From Flavisericum labens (GTDB lineage Bacteria; Bacteroidota; Bacteroidia; Flavobacteriales; Flavobacteriaceae): DNA of 64,000 nt. A program made the translations under genes and the position numbers. Position 1 is the stretch's first letter, and every line of letters starts with the position of its first letter. Location: positions 62,001 through 126,000 of the forward strand of contig NZ_JBJJBQ010000003.1 in the NCBI RefSeq assembly GCF_045446075.1, written 5' to 3'. This document shows, in pieces, positions 18,176 through 28,200 of this stretch. The notes under the pieces are model-generated. The model searched no databases and was not told the origin of the DNA. It worked only from the letters and a program-made list of their open reading frames with translations.

Positions 18176-18697
18176 TTATTGTTTTGGGGGATATTCAGAT
18201 AACATTTTTTCGGCAACGGCATTGAAGGTTTCTTCACGTCTTTCGGGTGAAGATTTTATGTCAAAGTCGAATTCACTAACAGCTTGCCAAAAGAGCTGTT
18301 TTTTATTTTCATCAACAAAATCGATAGTTAGTTGTTTGTTCACGTTGGATTGCGCGACAGGAATACCTATTGAAATGCCTCCGCCAACATTTCGGCCGCT
18401 ACCACCCAAACCAAAACCAACAGTACTGCGTTGTGGGTCTTGGTATTCGGCGCTTTTGATGTCGATGAAAAAGTCTGGGGTTTCTGAAAGAGTAAAACCT
18501 TTTGTTGCCATTTGGAAATCGATGGCATCTAGGAGGCGTTTATTATCTAATTCACTTAAACCTGTTTCCATATTACCATAATATTGGTAGGTTTTATAGT
18601 TATTGAAAGTGGTTTGTTTATCGTAGTCGTAATTTACGCGAATTGGGGCACAGGAAATAATCAGTATAGCTATAATGGCGATTTTTAGAAATTTCAT
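18176..18697 (-). CDS. DUF4136 lipoprotein
   Basis: 173 residues. Signal peptide with lipobox IISCAP, then DUF4136 features: VNYDYDKQTTFNNYKTYQY, a glycine-rich loop GFGLGGSGRNVGGG, and TIDFVDENKKQLFWQAVSEFD. The family is widespread in Bacteroidota and Proteobacteria with unknown function. It lies downstream of rarA on the same strand, with the structured element at 18760-18842 between them. Confidence 0.85.
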   Translation of the reverse strand: MKFLKIAIIAILIISCAPIRVNYDYDKQTTFNNYKTYQYYGNMETGLSELDNKRLLDAIDFQMATKGFTLSETPDFFIDIKSAEYQDPQRSTVGFGLGGSGRNVGGGISIGIPVAQSNVNKQLTIDFVDENKKQLFWQAVSEFDFDIKSSPERREETFNAVAEKMLSEYPPKQ

Positions 18698-18759
18698 GAG
18701 GCTGATTTTAAGTAAGTTTAATCAAAAATTATTCCAATGTAGGTTTGTAATCTCGGTTT

Positions 18760-18842
18760 GCGCTAGGGATTGTAATGGAAAGCCCACAGCGAGGCACGAG
18801 CGCGGACTTGAAATGAAAAGCCCGACCCTTGTGGTAGCGCCC
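18760..18842 (-). repeat. 83-nt structured intergenic element behind rarA
   Basis: Begins GCGCTA (18760-18765) and has the inverse TAGCGC at 18835-18840; GGG (18766-18768) can pair with the CCC of GACCC. On the minus strand it starts GGGCGCTACCAC, contains GGTCGGGCTTTTCATT and GGGCTTTCCATT, and ends ATCCCTAGCGC. This matches from memory a family of intergenic elements in flavobacterial genomes that begin GGGCG and end ATCCCTAACGC. It starts 8 nt after the rarA stop codon. Confidence 0.65.
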
Positions 18843-18850
18843 AAAATTAA

Positions 18851-20134
18851 TTAATAGTTGTATTTGTCTTTCCATCGTTGTTTCAAAAACTCGCGGTGTG
18901 CATTTTCTCTGGGGTTGTTTCCAGGTTCGTAAAGTTTTGTGTTTTTTATACTATCGGGCATAAATTCTTGATTGGCAAAATTGTTTTCGTAGTTGTGGGC
19001 GTATTTGTAATTGTCGCCATAGCCCAATTCTTTCATAAGTTTGGTTGGCGCATTACGGATTTCTAGAGGAACGCTTAAATCGCCCGTTTCTTTTACCAAT
19101 TGTTGTGCACTGCCAATGGCTTTGTAAGACGCATTGCTTTTGGGCGAACAGGCCAAATATGTGGCGCATTGGCTGAGTATAATTCTAGATTCGGGATAGC
19201 CAATGGTGCTAACGGCCTGGAAGGTGTTGTTGGCAATGACCAAGGCTGTTGGGTTGGCGTTGCCAATATCTTCGCTGGCCGATATGAGTAAGCGACGGGC
19301 AATAAACTTTACATCTTCGCCACCTTCAATCATTCGTGCTAACCAATAAACAGCGGCATTAGGGTCGCTACCACGAATGGATTTTATAAAGACAGAAATA
19401 ATATCGTAATGCTGTTCACCGGTTTTATCATAGCGTACCGTATTATTTTGAACACGTTTCAGAACGGCTTCATCGGTAATAATAATCTTTTTAGATTCAA
19501 AAGAATTAACAATTAATTCAAAAATGTTGAGCAATTTTCGGGCATCGCCCCCCGATAGTTTTAAAAGTGCTCCGGTTTCTTTTAGGGTGATGTTTTTTTT
19601 CGATATCAGTTCGTCTTTTTCTAAGGCACGGTTTAGCAGAGTTTCTAGATCGGTTTTATCAAAAGCATTTAAAATATAAACTTGGCAACGTGAAAGTAGT
19701 GCCGAAATTACCTCAAAGCTGGGGTTTTCGGTAGTAGCACCAATTAGTGTAATCCAGCCCTTTTCAACAGCTTGAAGCAATGAATCTTGTTGCGATTTAC
19801 TAAACCTATGAATTTCGTCAATGAACAAGATAGGGTTTTTGGTGGTGAACAATCCGCCACTTTTTTTTGCTTTTTCAATGACTTCACGAACATCTTTCAC
19901 TCCAGAATTTATGGCACTTAGGGTGTAAAAAGGGCGCTCAGATTCGGTGGCTATAATATTGGCCAATGTGGTTTTTCCCGTTCCGGGCGGTCCCCAAAAA
20001 ATCATTGACGGTATTAAACCCTGCTTAATGTGCTGTGATAGCGAGCCTCCTTTACCTACCAATTGTGATTGGCTTACATAGTCGTCCAAAGTTTTGGGGC
20101 GTAATCGTTCTGCTAAGGGTTCGTTTAGGTTCAT
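18851..20134 (-). CDS. rarA: Replication-associated recombination protein A (RarA/MgsA AAA ATPase)
   Basis: 427 residues, typical. Begins NEPLAERLRPKTLDDYVSQ, Walker A GPPGTGKTT, Walker B LFIDEIHRF, sensor region IGATTENPSFE, and the C-terminal MgsA part with SASEDIGNANP and a GYGDNYKYAHNYE tail. RarA acts at stalled replication forks in the cytoplasm. It is divergent from the rhomboid gene over a 212-nt gap in which no further gene is supported. Confidence 0.95.
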   Translation of the reverse strand: MNLNEPLAERLRPKTLDDYVSQSQLVGKGGSLSQHIKQGLIPSMIFWGPPGTGKTTLANIIATESERPFYTLSAINSGVKDVREVIEKAKKSGGLFTTKNPILFIDEIHRFSKSQQDSLLQAVEKGWITLIGATTENPSFEVISALLSRCQVYILNAFDKTDLETLLNRALEKDELISKKNITLKETGALLKLSGGDARKLLNIFELIVNSFESKKIIITDEAVLKRVQNNTVRYDKTGEQHYDIISVFIKSIRGSDPNAAVYWLARMIEGGEDVKFIARRLLISASEDIGNANPTALVIANNTFQAVSTIGYPESRIILSQCATYLACSPKSNASYKAIGSAQQLVKETGDLSVPLEIRNAPTKLMKELGYGDNYKYAHNYENNFANQEFMPDSIKNTKLYEPGNNPRENAHREFLKQRWKDKYNY

Positions 20135-20346
20135 AGATGTAAAATTAAAACAATTCCTTTGTAAAAAGGAATCTTATTTTACACTAATTTCTTCTGATAC
20201 ACAAAATCTCGAATTTTCAATAAGTGATAATACCTGCCAATTTAGCATCAACTATAAAGTTGGATTACTATTTGCTATCTTTATTTCAATGAAAGCCATT
20301 GTTAGTCATTAAATTGAAAACTTAATGCTGGCTCGTATTAAAAAGC

Positions 20347-21069
20347 ATGGAAAACCAAAAACATTTTAAATTTTCAACTGGGGTAGTGGCATACCCTGTA
20401 TTTTTTGTGCTCATTATTTGGTTGGTATTTTGGTTTGAGGTGCGTTTTGGTTACAATTTTAGTAAATATGGCGTTTATCCGCAAACCTTAAAGGGGTTGA
20501 GAGGTGTTCTGCTAAGTCCGTTTATTCATGGGGATATAAAACATATTTACCATAACACTATTCCGTTGTTTGTATTGTCGGTTGCACTGTTTTATTTCTA
20601 TCGCCCCATAGCTTGGAAGATTTTATTCTACGGTATTCTGTTGTCGGGCTTTTTAACTTGGTGCATTGGGCGCCCGTCATATCACATTGGTGCTAGTGGA
20701 CTAATTTATGTTTTGGTAAGTTTCACCTTTTTTAAAGGTGTCTTTGCTAAACACTTTCGACTTATAGCTTTGTCACTATTAGTGGTTTTTCTATACGGAA
20801 GTATGATTTGGTACACACTTCCTGTCGAGAAAGGTATTTCGTGGGAAGGCCACATGGGAGGATTGTTAACGGGGTTGTTGTTTGCTATAATATTTAAAAA
20901 GCAAATTGCTAAGCCCAAAAAATTTGCATGGGAAGAGGAAACTTACAACGAAGACGACGATCCTTTTTTAAAGCATTTTGATGAAAACGGAAACTTTATA
21001 GAATCCAAAGAAGATGAAGAAGAACAGCTTCAAATAAAATACACTTTTAAAGAAAAAGACAAAGATTAA
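20347..21069 (+). CDS. Rhomboid family intramembrane serine protease
   Basis: 240 residues with about six membrane helices. Catalytic Ser117 in HIGASGLIY, His169 in EGHMGGLLTG, and the preceding HIYHN motif mark an active rhomboid protease. The C-terminal 50 residues are acidic and soluble. It probably acts in the inner membrane. It overlaps the convergent rlmB gene by 4 nt. Confidence 0.92.
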   Translation: MENQKHFKFSTGVVAYPVFFVLIIWLVFWFEVRFGYNFSKYGVYPQTLKGLRGVLLSPFIHGDIKHIYHNTIPLFVLSVALFYFYRPIAWKILFYGILLSGFLTWCIGRPSYHIGASGLIYVLVSFTFFKGVFAKHFRLIALSLLVVFLYGSMIWYTLPVEKGISWEGHMGGLLTGLLFAIIFKKQIAKPKKFAWEEETYNEDDDPFLKHFDENGNFIESKEDEEEQLQIKYTFKEKDKD

Positions 21070-21800
21070 CGACGCTGCCTAACCACTTCATATAAAAAAG
21101 CACCACAAGCCACCGATACATTTAAGGATTCAATATCTCCCAATAATGGTAGTTTGGCTTTGGCGTCGACCACTTTTAAAGTGGATGGATTAATACCTCG
21201 ACCTTCTGACCCCATAATGATAGCACACGGTTCAGTAAATGAAACATCGTAAAGGGTATCGTTAGTTTTTTCGGTGGCTGCTATAACTTTGATTCCCGAT
21301 GCTTGCATGTAGAAAACGGCGTCTTTAATATGGTCAACCTTGCAAATAGGAACATTAAAAACAGCACCAGCACTCGTTTTGATGGTATCGCCATTTATTG
21401 GGGCAGCGCCTTTTTTCTGGATTATGATACCATCAACTCCAGTACATTCTGCAGTACGAATGATAGCCCCAAAATTCCGCACATCACTCAATTGATCAAG
21501 TAATAAAAATAACGGTGTTTTACCTGATTCTGTAACTTGTAAAATAAGTTCTTCCATATCGTGGAAGGCAATGGGCGATATTTGCGCTACGGCTCCTTGG
21601 TGGTTGCCTTTTGTTAGTTTGTTGAGCTTTTCAACCGGAACATAGGATTTATTTACGCCGTTTTTACGAATTAAGGACTCTAGTTCGCTAAATAACTCAT
21701 TTTTTAAACCTTTTTGAAGAAAGACTTTATCTATGGTTTCTCCAGCTGTAATAGCTTCAATGATTGCCCTTGTTCCGAATATTTGTGTTTGGTTTTCCAT
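21066..21800 (-). CDS. rlmB: 23S rRNA (guanosine-2'-O-)-methyltransferase RlmB (TrmH/SpoU family)
   Basis: 244 residues. N-terminal substrate-binding domain (IFGTRAIIEAITAGETIDKV), then SPOUT motifs NFGAIIRTAECTG, IIMGSEGRGI and LPLLGDIESLNVSVACGAFLYE. This layout is that of RlmB, which methylates G2251 in the P-loop of 23S rRNA (E. coli numbering). The gene lies downstream of the SusC/D operon terminator on the minus strand. Confidence 0.92.
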   Translation of the reverse strand: MENQTQIFGTRAIIEAITAGETIDKVFLQKGLKNELFSELESLIRKNGVNKSYVPVEKLNKLTKGNHQGAVAQISPIAFHDMEELILQVTESGKTPLFLLLDQLSDVRNFGAIIRTAECTGVDGIIIQKKGAAPINGDTIKTSAGAVFNVPICKVDHIKDAVFYMQASGIKVIAATEKTNDTLYDVSFTEPCAIIMGSEGRGINPSTLKVVDAKAKLPLLGDIESLNVSVACGAFLYEVVRQRR

Positions 21801-21814
21801 TGGGGTAAAGGTAT

Positions 21815-21847
21815 AAAAAAACCGCTCTAGAACAGAACGGTTTTTTT
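21815..21847 (-). terminator. Intrinsic terminator of the SusC/SusD operon
   Basis: AAAAAAACCG (21815-21824) faces CGGTTTTTTT (21838-21847); the interior also pairs with one wobble. As A and T tracts flank both sides it can work in both directions; on the minus strand it ends the operon whose last stop codon is at 21885. Confidence 0.85.
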
Positions 21848-21884
21848 ATTGTTTAAAAGTAAACTTACTTAAAAAATCCTTTGC

Positions 21885-22769
21885 TTAATTTTGGAAAACT
21901 ACAGATCCAGAGTCTGAGTCTGTTACCGTATAATTACTTCCAGAAATTGTTAATACATATTTTATTAAATAAGCATCAGGGTTCTCTTCAACGGCTCCAC
22001 CGTCCTCGGTGTTCCAAGTGCTGGATAAGTCAATCACTTCAAGAGATACGCCTGGTTTCCCAAGAGTAACCATAGCAGGAATATTTAGTCTGCTAGCTGG
22101 AGGCACTCCGCTTGCCTCCCAAAAGCTAGGTACTAGCCAATAGTCACCATCTGGCAAATCACCAGGTGATAATCTAATTTCTTCTGGACAACTACTATAG
22201 CTTGCAGCTAAAATTTCTTCCAAATCGGGTGAGTAGATTTCTAAATCAAGATCATAATCACAAAAATGGTGCTCGTCACCATCAGCATCCAAATAAGTGT
22301 CGTCCCAATCCATTCTGAAAATAAAGTCATCAGAGGTTGAGTTTTCAATAGAAAATGATATCGTTGGAGTTCCCACAACCTCATATAAATCAGGTACGGC
22401 CGATGGACTAATTTCTAAATCGACAGATTCAGACCCTTCTACTATTATATCGTCAAAAATGTTAACTTCCATAGTAGCAGAAGTTTGATAAGCTGGTACT
22501 ACAGCAGAGCCCACAGAAAAGTCGTCATCGGAAGCTGAACCGCCTACTTTTGTAGCGATAAACGTTGTTGTTGTTTTTATCGGTTTATCCATGTTAATGG
22601 TAATATTAACAGTAGGTGAATCACTTTCACTTATACTAGAAGAAGATATGGTTGCCGAAACAACAGGTTTGGCACTTTCGTCAATTACTGGGTCAACATC
22701 ATAATTGTCACAACCATAAGCAGCACCAATAAGTAAAACAAAAAGTAATATGTTTTTAATTTTTTTCAT
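21885..22769 (-). CDS. Outer-membrane lipoprotein with Calx-beta-like region, last gene of the SusC/D operon
   Basis: 294 residues from the ATG at 22767-22769; the signal peptide MKKIKNILLFVLLIGAAYGC ends in a lipobox cysteine, which fixes this start against a longer in-frame one at 22832. Residues about 30-130 (ISESDSPTVNITINMDKP, DDIIVEGSESVDLEI) resemble Calx-beta repeats; the C-terminal half (acidic, DWDDTYLDADGDEHHFC) is unassigned. The position behind SusC and SusD suggests a surface substrate-binding accessory protein. It starts 23 nt after the upstream stop. Confidence 0.75.
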   Translation of the reverse strand: MKKIKNILLFVLLIGAAYGCDNYDVDPVIDESAKPVVSATISSSSISESDSPTVNITINMDKPIKTTTTFIATKVGGSASDDDFSVGSAVVPAYQTSATMEVNIFDDIIVEGSESVDLEISPSAVPDLYEVVGTPTISFSIENSTSDDFIFRMDWDDTYLDADGDEHHFCDYDLDLEIYSPDLEEILAASYSSCPEEIRLSPGDLPDGDYWLVPSFWEASGVPPASRLNIPAMVTLGKPGVSLEVIDLSSTWNTEDGGAVEENPDAYLIKYVLTISGSNYTVTDSDSGSVVFQN

Positions 22770-22792
22770 TTTGTTAATTTTTAAAGTTAAAC

Positions 22793-23632
22793 TTATTGTC
22801 TCGTGTAAGTTGAAGTCCATGTGCCAGCCCAATTGCCTGTAAATGTTTGTCTATGTTGCATGGTAAGTATACCATTTTCAGCATCCCATGTTCCGCCAGT
22901 AATCGTTCCGAGATCCAAGAAGCCATATTCCAAATTATCGGTCGGTATGATTTCTCCGCATAACTCTACTATAGTTGCAAAATTGTCTAAGCCAAGGTTA
23001 CCTGTGCAACTGTGACCTAAGAAGCCTCCATCACCGATTGCAAGAAACCAAGAACCATCTGCATTTTTAGTGATGGTTGTTGTTGTACCAGTGCTACCAG
23101 CATCACATCCATCATTTGTTACTATATAGGTACCTGATAAATCAGCAAAACACTGATAAATAATGGTTAAAGTAGTAGATTTTCCACTCGAAATAACATT
23201 TGTACCATTAGCGTCTGTAAATTCAAACGTTAATTCTGGAGCAACAGCTAAAGGAGGATCAATGCCGTCAGTTATAATACTTACTGGTATAGTTCCAATA
23301 TAATTATTGGATTTACTTAAAGTAACTGAAGTCGAATTAAGTGTGTAATGAACACCTTCAATGGCGGTGGTATTACTTTCATCTACTGCAATAGTAAGAG
23401 TTACGTCTTCATTAAAATCAACGACGGTAGGCCCTTGAAGTTCTATATTTACATTAGCTGTAACGATGTTGCCATCCGCAACTGCACTTACTGTTTGGTT
23501 TAAATTGGAAAAACTAGTAAAGTTAGGTCCATCGTTAAACGTGTCTGCTAGATTTGAATCATCGAGCAAACATGAAGTAACTGTTAACCCCATAACAATA
23601 AGTAATGAAATGGATTTTATTATATTTTTCAT
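22793..23632 (-). CDS. Outer-membrane lipoprotein, third gene of the SusC/D operon
   Basis: 279 residues. Signal peptide with lipobox TVTSCLLDD. Residues about 60-160 form a Calx-beta-like sandwich (FNEDVTLTIAVDESNTTAIEGVHYTL); the remaining ~110 residues (DLSGTYIVTNDGCDAGS to GNWAGTWTSTYTRQ) look like a small beta-barrel or lipocalin-like ligand domain with paired cysteines. Such proteins are often encoded with SusD and cooperate in binding the operon's substrate at the surface. Substrate unknown. Confidence 0.75.
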   Translation of the reverse strand: MKNIIKSISLLIVMGLTVTSCLLDDSNLADTFNDGPNFTSFSNLNQTVSAVADGNIVTANVNIELQGPTVVDFNEDVTLTIAVDESNTTAIEGVHYTLNSTSVTLSKSNNYIGTIPVSIITDGIDPPLAVAPELTFEFTDANGTNVISSGKSTTLTIIYQCFADLSGTYIVTNDGCDAGSTGTTTTITKNADGSWFLAIGDGGFLGHSCTGNLGLDNFATIVELCGEIIPTDNLEYGFLDLGTITGGTWDAENGILTMQHRQTFTGNWAGTWTSTYTRQ

Positions 23633-23660
23633 GTTTATTTATATTTTAAATTATTGTTAA

Positions 23661-25199
23661 TTACTGCATCCAAAATGTATGCCTGTCAAATGCGGCACCA
23701 GAAGTTTGTGAAGGCACATTGTCTGGGTTTGTAGCCGTTTCGGATTCCGGATACAATAAATTTGACGGGAAAGTTGCATTTCTTGCACCTTGAGGTATCG
23801 GTATATTAGCAGGTAGGTTGGTCCTAACCCTATCCATCCATACTTCAAAACCAGAAATGAACCCTAAGGCCACCCATTTTTGAGTAATGATCGCTTTAAG
23901 TTCTTCACCAGCACCTACCGCTATGTCCCAATTAACTGAACTGTTAAATCCGCCAGATTCGTAGGCGGCAGCTGCAGCTTCATTAGCTGTGGCTGCAGCA
24001 GACTCATCTTCTAAGCCTGAAACATTTAACTCATTAAATGAAGCGGCAATTGCCGCTTTGTAAAGCGCGCCAGCATCTCCAGAAATGAAACCTCTATGAG
24101 CGGCTTCGGCCTGTAAGAACAACGATTCAGAACCAGCCATAACAAATAGTCGTTGGTCACTTCCTTTTAAAAGACCTGGACCCAATTGTGAGGTAGCGGT
24201 TGTTCTATAATCATTAGTATAAACGTTTTGTGGTACACCGCGAAACTCACCATCACTTTCAGCTGGTTCAAAAAGTCTTGATAGTCTGTCATCACTGTTA
24301 TCCTTTAAAAAATCTACAAAAAATTCATTGCCACGAGTAGCTTCATTGTTTCTTGCAGGAGCACCACCACCTGGAATTAAACCAAATACCGTGTAGAAAG
24401 GATTTTGTTTTTCATTATTATCTGAATAACCAGGATCAATGGACGCCGTGCCAACTAAGAATCCAATACCGTTATTCTCTATCTCGCTATACTTTGCCGA
24501 TAAATTTTCACCAGTATTTACTTGGCGTAACAGCATCCTTAATTTTAAGGTATTGGCAAATTGTTTCCAGCGCACCATATTACCAATAAACATGGCATCA
24601 TTGGTTACTGGGTCTAGAGTACCAGAAGGGGCATTATCAATCATGTTTATGGCAACGTTTAGCTCATCATAAATGGCGTCGTAAACGGCTTTATCATCAT
24701 CATAACTAGGCTCTGTAAGATTACCTCTTCCAAAGGCTTCGGTATATGGTATATCACCGTAAGTATCAACGAGCATTGCAAAATGAAAGGATTTCATGAT
24801 TTTTGCAATGGCTTTATAATAGTCCCACGTCTCGCCTTCAAAATTTTCAATTATATCATAGTTCATTAAGGTGAGTGTATATGTATTGTTCCATATTCTC
24901 TGATAGGTTGTGTTGATAATTAGATATTGTTGTTCAGGTTCGTACCAAACTCGGTCACCTGAATCTGAAATTACACCTGCATGAATACCTCCAATTAAGT
25001 TGAAAGAATCTCCAGACGCATTAAGTATATCGGCATTCCATAGCATATCAGCAGAATTTTTTAGAGCTGCCGGTAATAATAAGTCTGGAGTAGCAGAAGA
25101 TGGACTTGCTGAACTTTGATTTACATCTAAGTAACTCTCACTACACGATACGGAAAGCATCAATATCGATAGCAGAATAAGATTTTTTATATTTTTCAT
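23661..25199 (-). CDS. SusD/RagB family nutrient-binding lipoprotein
   Basis: 512 residues from ATG 25197-25199 (the TTG at 25205 is less likely). Lipobox SVSCSES near residue 18; the beginning ESYLDVNQ and the all-helical TPR-like fold (WKQFANTLKLRMLLRQV, ESLFLQAEAAHRG, GFISGFEVWMDRVRT) place it in the SusD-like family. It forms the lid of the SusC transporter and captures ligand at the cell surface. It lies 11 nt after SusC. Confidence 0.92.
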   Translation of the reverse strand: MKNIKNLILLSILMLSVSCSESYLDVNQSSASPSSATPDLLLPAALKNSADMLWNADILNASGDSFNLIGGIHAGVISDSGDRVWYEPEQQYLIINTTYQRIWNNTYTLTLMNYDIIENFEGETWDYYKAIAKIMKSFHFAMLVDTYGDIPYTEAFGRGNLTEPSYDDDKAVYDAIYDELNVAINMIDNAPSGTLDPVTNDAMFIGNMVRWKQFANTLKLRMLLRQVNTGENLSAKYSEIENNGIGFLVGTASIDPGYSDNNEKQNPFYTVFGLIPGGGAPARNNEATRGNEFFVDFLKDNSDDRLSRLFEPAESDGEFRGVPQNVYTNDYRTTATSQLGPGLLKGSDQRLFVMAGSESLFLQAEAAHRGFISGDAGALYKAAIAASFNELNVSGLEDESAAATANEAAAAAYESGGFNSSVNWDIAVGAGEELKAIITQKWVALGFISGFEVWMDRVRTNLPANIPIPQGARNATFPSNLLYPESETATNPDNVPSQTSGAAFDRHTFWMQ

Positions 25200-25210
25200 T
25201 TTCAATTTTT

Positions 25211-28200
25211 TTAAAATTTAACATTTAACTTAAATCCGTAGGTTCCAGTTGGAGGACCTTGCGCTGAAGATCCAATACCAGTAATACCATTTGTAACAGT
25301 GGAGTTATTGGTAGCTCCAATTCCAATATTTTGGCCAGCTCCGGAATTAATTGAAAATTCTGGGTCTGTATAAATATTTTCGGCTGCTCTCCACATAATC
25401 AAGTTATTTGCCACAAACCCGACTGTAATGGCCTCGAAAGGTGTTTGCGATAATAACTTTTCAGGTAAAGTATAGTCAAGTGCTATTTCTCTAATTTTAA
25501 TGGCTGTTGCATCAACAACGTAATTTTCTTTTATTTCGTTATAAGATGTTTGCCAAAAGTTTCTTGTACCATCCGTTGTTGGTCTGTCTGTATTTTCAAC
25601 ATATACCGGGTTTTCATCAGTTCCTGTATTGTAAACAGAATTAGGGAATATAAACGGTTGTCTGTTGGTCGAAACACTGTTTTTGGTTAAGCCTGCAAAT
25701 TCCAAAGCTTCAACTAAAGTACTGTAAAATACATGCCCAGTTTTATAATCTGCGACAGCCCTTAATGAAAGCCCTTTATAGGCTAACTTCGTAGTTACAC
25801 CTGCAATAATATCGGGTACTGTGCTACCTAGATTCACCAATTCTGAACTTGGTGCAGGGTTACCATTGTCTTCAACAATAATTCTTCCTTGTGGGTCTCT
25901 ATTATAACCAGGAGCGAATAATGATGGGTATGGGTCACCAACCTTCGCAAAAATGGTGGCGGTGTTTTGGAAACCTGTACCTACCTGTAACCTCTCAGGA
26001 CCACCTAAGTCAACAACCTCTGATTCGTTTTTGGTAAATGTGAATCCGACATCCCATTTGAAATTTTCCGTTTGAATTGGAACGACGTTTAAATCTATTT
26101 CAATCCCTTTGTTAGTTATTTCTCCAAGGTTGGTAAGATATGAGCTTGCTCCAGAAGCACGAGAAACACCTACTGAGTTAATTTGATCAGTAGAGGATAC
26201 ATCGTAATAATTGGCATCAAGTGTAATTCTGCTCTTAAAGAATTCTGCTCTAAAACCAGCTTCTATTGATGCTGGGAATTCCGGGCTCAAATTAGGGTCA
26301 ACAGCAGCTGTAGTTGCTCTCAATCCCGCATTGTCCAGAGGGAACCCAGTTGGTACAAGGAAGTTCTCATTGGACTGGCCAATACCAGCATCATTACCTA
26401 CTAAAGCATAACTGGCATTTAACTTAAAGAAATTAAGAACATCTCCTTTAAGTCCTTCTATAGCATCGGTAGCAATAAAAGAAATACCGGCACTGTAATA
26501 ATCATAAGTATTATTTTGCACTGGAAGTGTAGATGAGGTATCCTGTCTCCATGCCCCTGTTAGGAATAAATAATCTCTAAAACCAAAAGTAACATCCCCT
26601 AGATAAGAGTATAACCTCTTTCTTGCATTTGTTTGTGGAGAAGCAAAGTTAGTTGAGTTGAACCCTAGTTCTCCTGTCCTAACTCCTACATTAAATATTT
26701 CACTAGTAAACAAATTGTTTCCAACAATATTTATTTGATTGCTTCTAAATTCTTCTAAATGCGTTCCAACAATGACCCTTAAACTAAAGTCATCTGATAG
26801 TTGCCCTTCTATATTAACCAATAAATCTGAGTTTAACCTAAAGTTGCTTCCCATACCACTTAAAACGGCATTAACTTCATCGCTTGGTCTTGTATAGGAT
26901 GTTGGTTGATATGCATATGCTTCCTGAATGTTTTTGGTTTCTCTATTAAACCATGTTCCACCTATATTATAGGTAGCCGATACCCAATCGTTAAACGTGT
27001 ATTTTAAATTTGCTATCGCTTGGATACGATTTGTATAATTGATATCTCTATTTTGATCTACAATTTGATATGGATTCTTAAAGTATGCATTGAAATAAGT
27101 TTCTGGAGTTGCATACAGCTCATTTCTCCAGTCTTTATAATCACTTAACCTATAGTGGGCAGGTGTGTTTAATAAGATTCTATAAAAGCTCCCGTCAGTA
27201 GGACTAGGACCAGCAACATTTGCTTTATCCTGGAATAAAGAAACTGAAGCACCAGTTTCTAATTTACCATATTTTCGAGTAGCGTTAAACCTGAAATTGT
27301 CTCTCCAATATTTATCTCCTGGTGTAATACCGGTTTTATCTACACGTTGAGCAGAAAAGAAATATGTTGAGTTTTCATCTCCACCACTTAAAGAAATACC
27401 ATTTTGGGTAGTAATACCTGTATCAAAAAAGCTCTCTCTTCCTTTTCTAACTGGCGCATATGGCAACATTTGAAAAGTGCCATCTGCCAAAACCGGTCCA
27501 ACCTGTCTTAAAGTCCCGTCATACCTTGGTCCCCAACTTTCATTTTCATCGGGCGTATAGTTGAATGCGTTACTAGAACCACTACCATATTGACTTTGTG
27601 TTTCAGGGAAAAATTTGAGAATTTCAAAGGTAACTGCAGAATTAACGGTAACACTTAATTTTCCATTGTTTTTACCTCTTTTGGTCGTAATAATTAATGC
27701 GCCATTCGCACCTTGTGACCCATATAAGGTTACAGAAGAAGCTCCTTTAAGGATATTTACAGATTCAATATCGTTAGGGTTAATGTCTCCCAATGCAGTA
27801 TCTGCCTGAGGAATACCATCGATAACAATTAAGGCATCGTTATTTCCAGATAAAGATGAATTTGCTCTAAGCCTAACAGTAGAATTTGGTTTTACACCGT
27901 TATCACTAAAGTTAATATTCAAACCAGAAGATTTACCAACCAATGCGGATACAGGATCTACTGGTGCGGCTTGAACCAAAACATCTTGCTCGATTACAGT
28001 TGTAGCATAAGCTAACTCCTTAGGTTTACGTTTAATACCTAAGGCAGTAACAATTACTTCCTCCAAAGCCTCAGCACTTTCGCTAAGTGTTACATTAATG
28101 GTGTTAGAAACACCAATAACAACTTCTTGGGAAGTATATCCAACAAAACTAAAAACCAGAGTTGCCCCCTGACTAGCTGTGATTGAATAATTACCATCGA

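Noticed and set aside
20094..20312. 72-codon frame upstream of the rhomboid gene
   Set aside because: It begins inside rarA on the opposite strand and has no features; the sequence is low-complexity.
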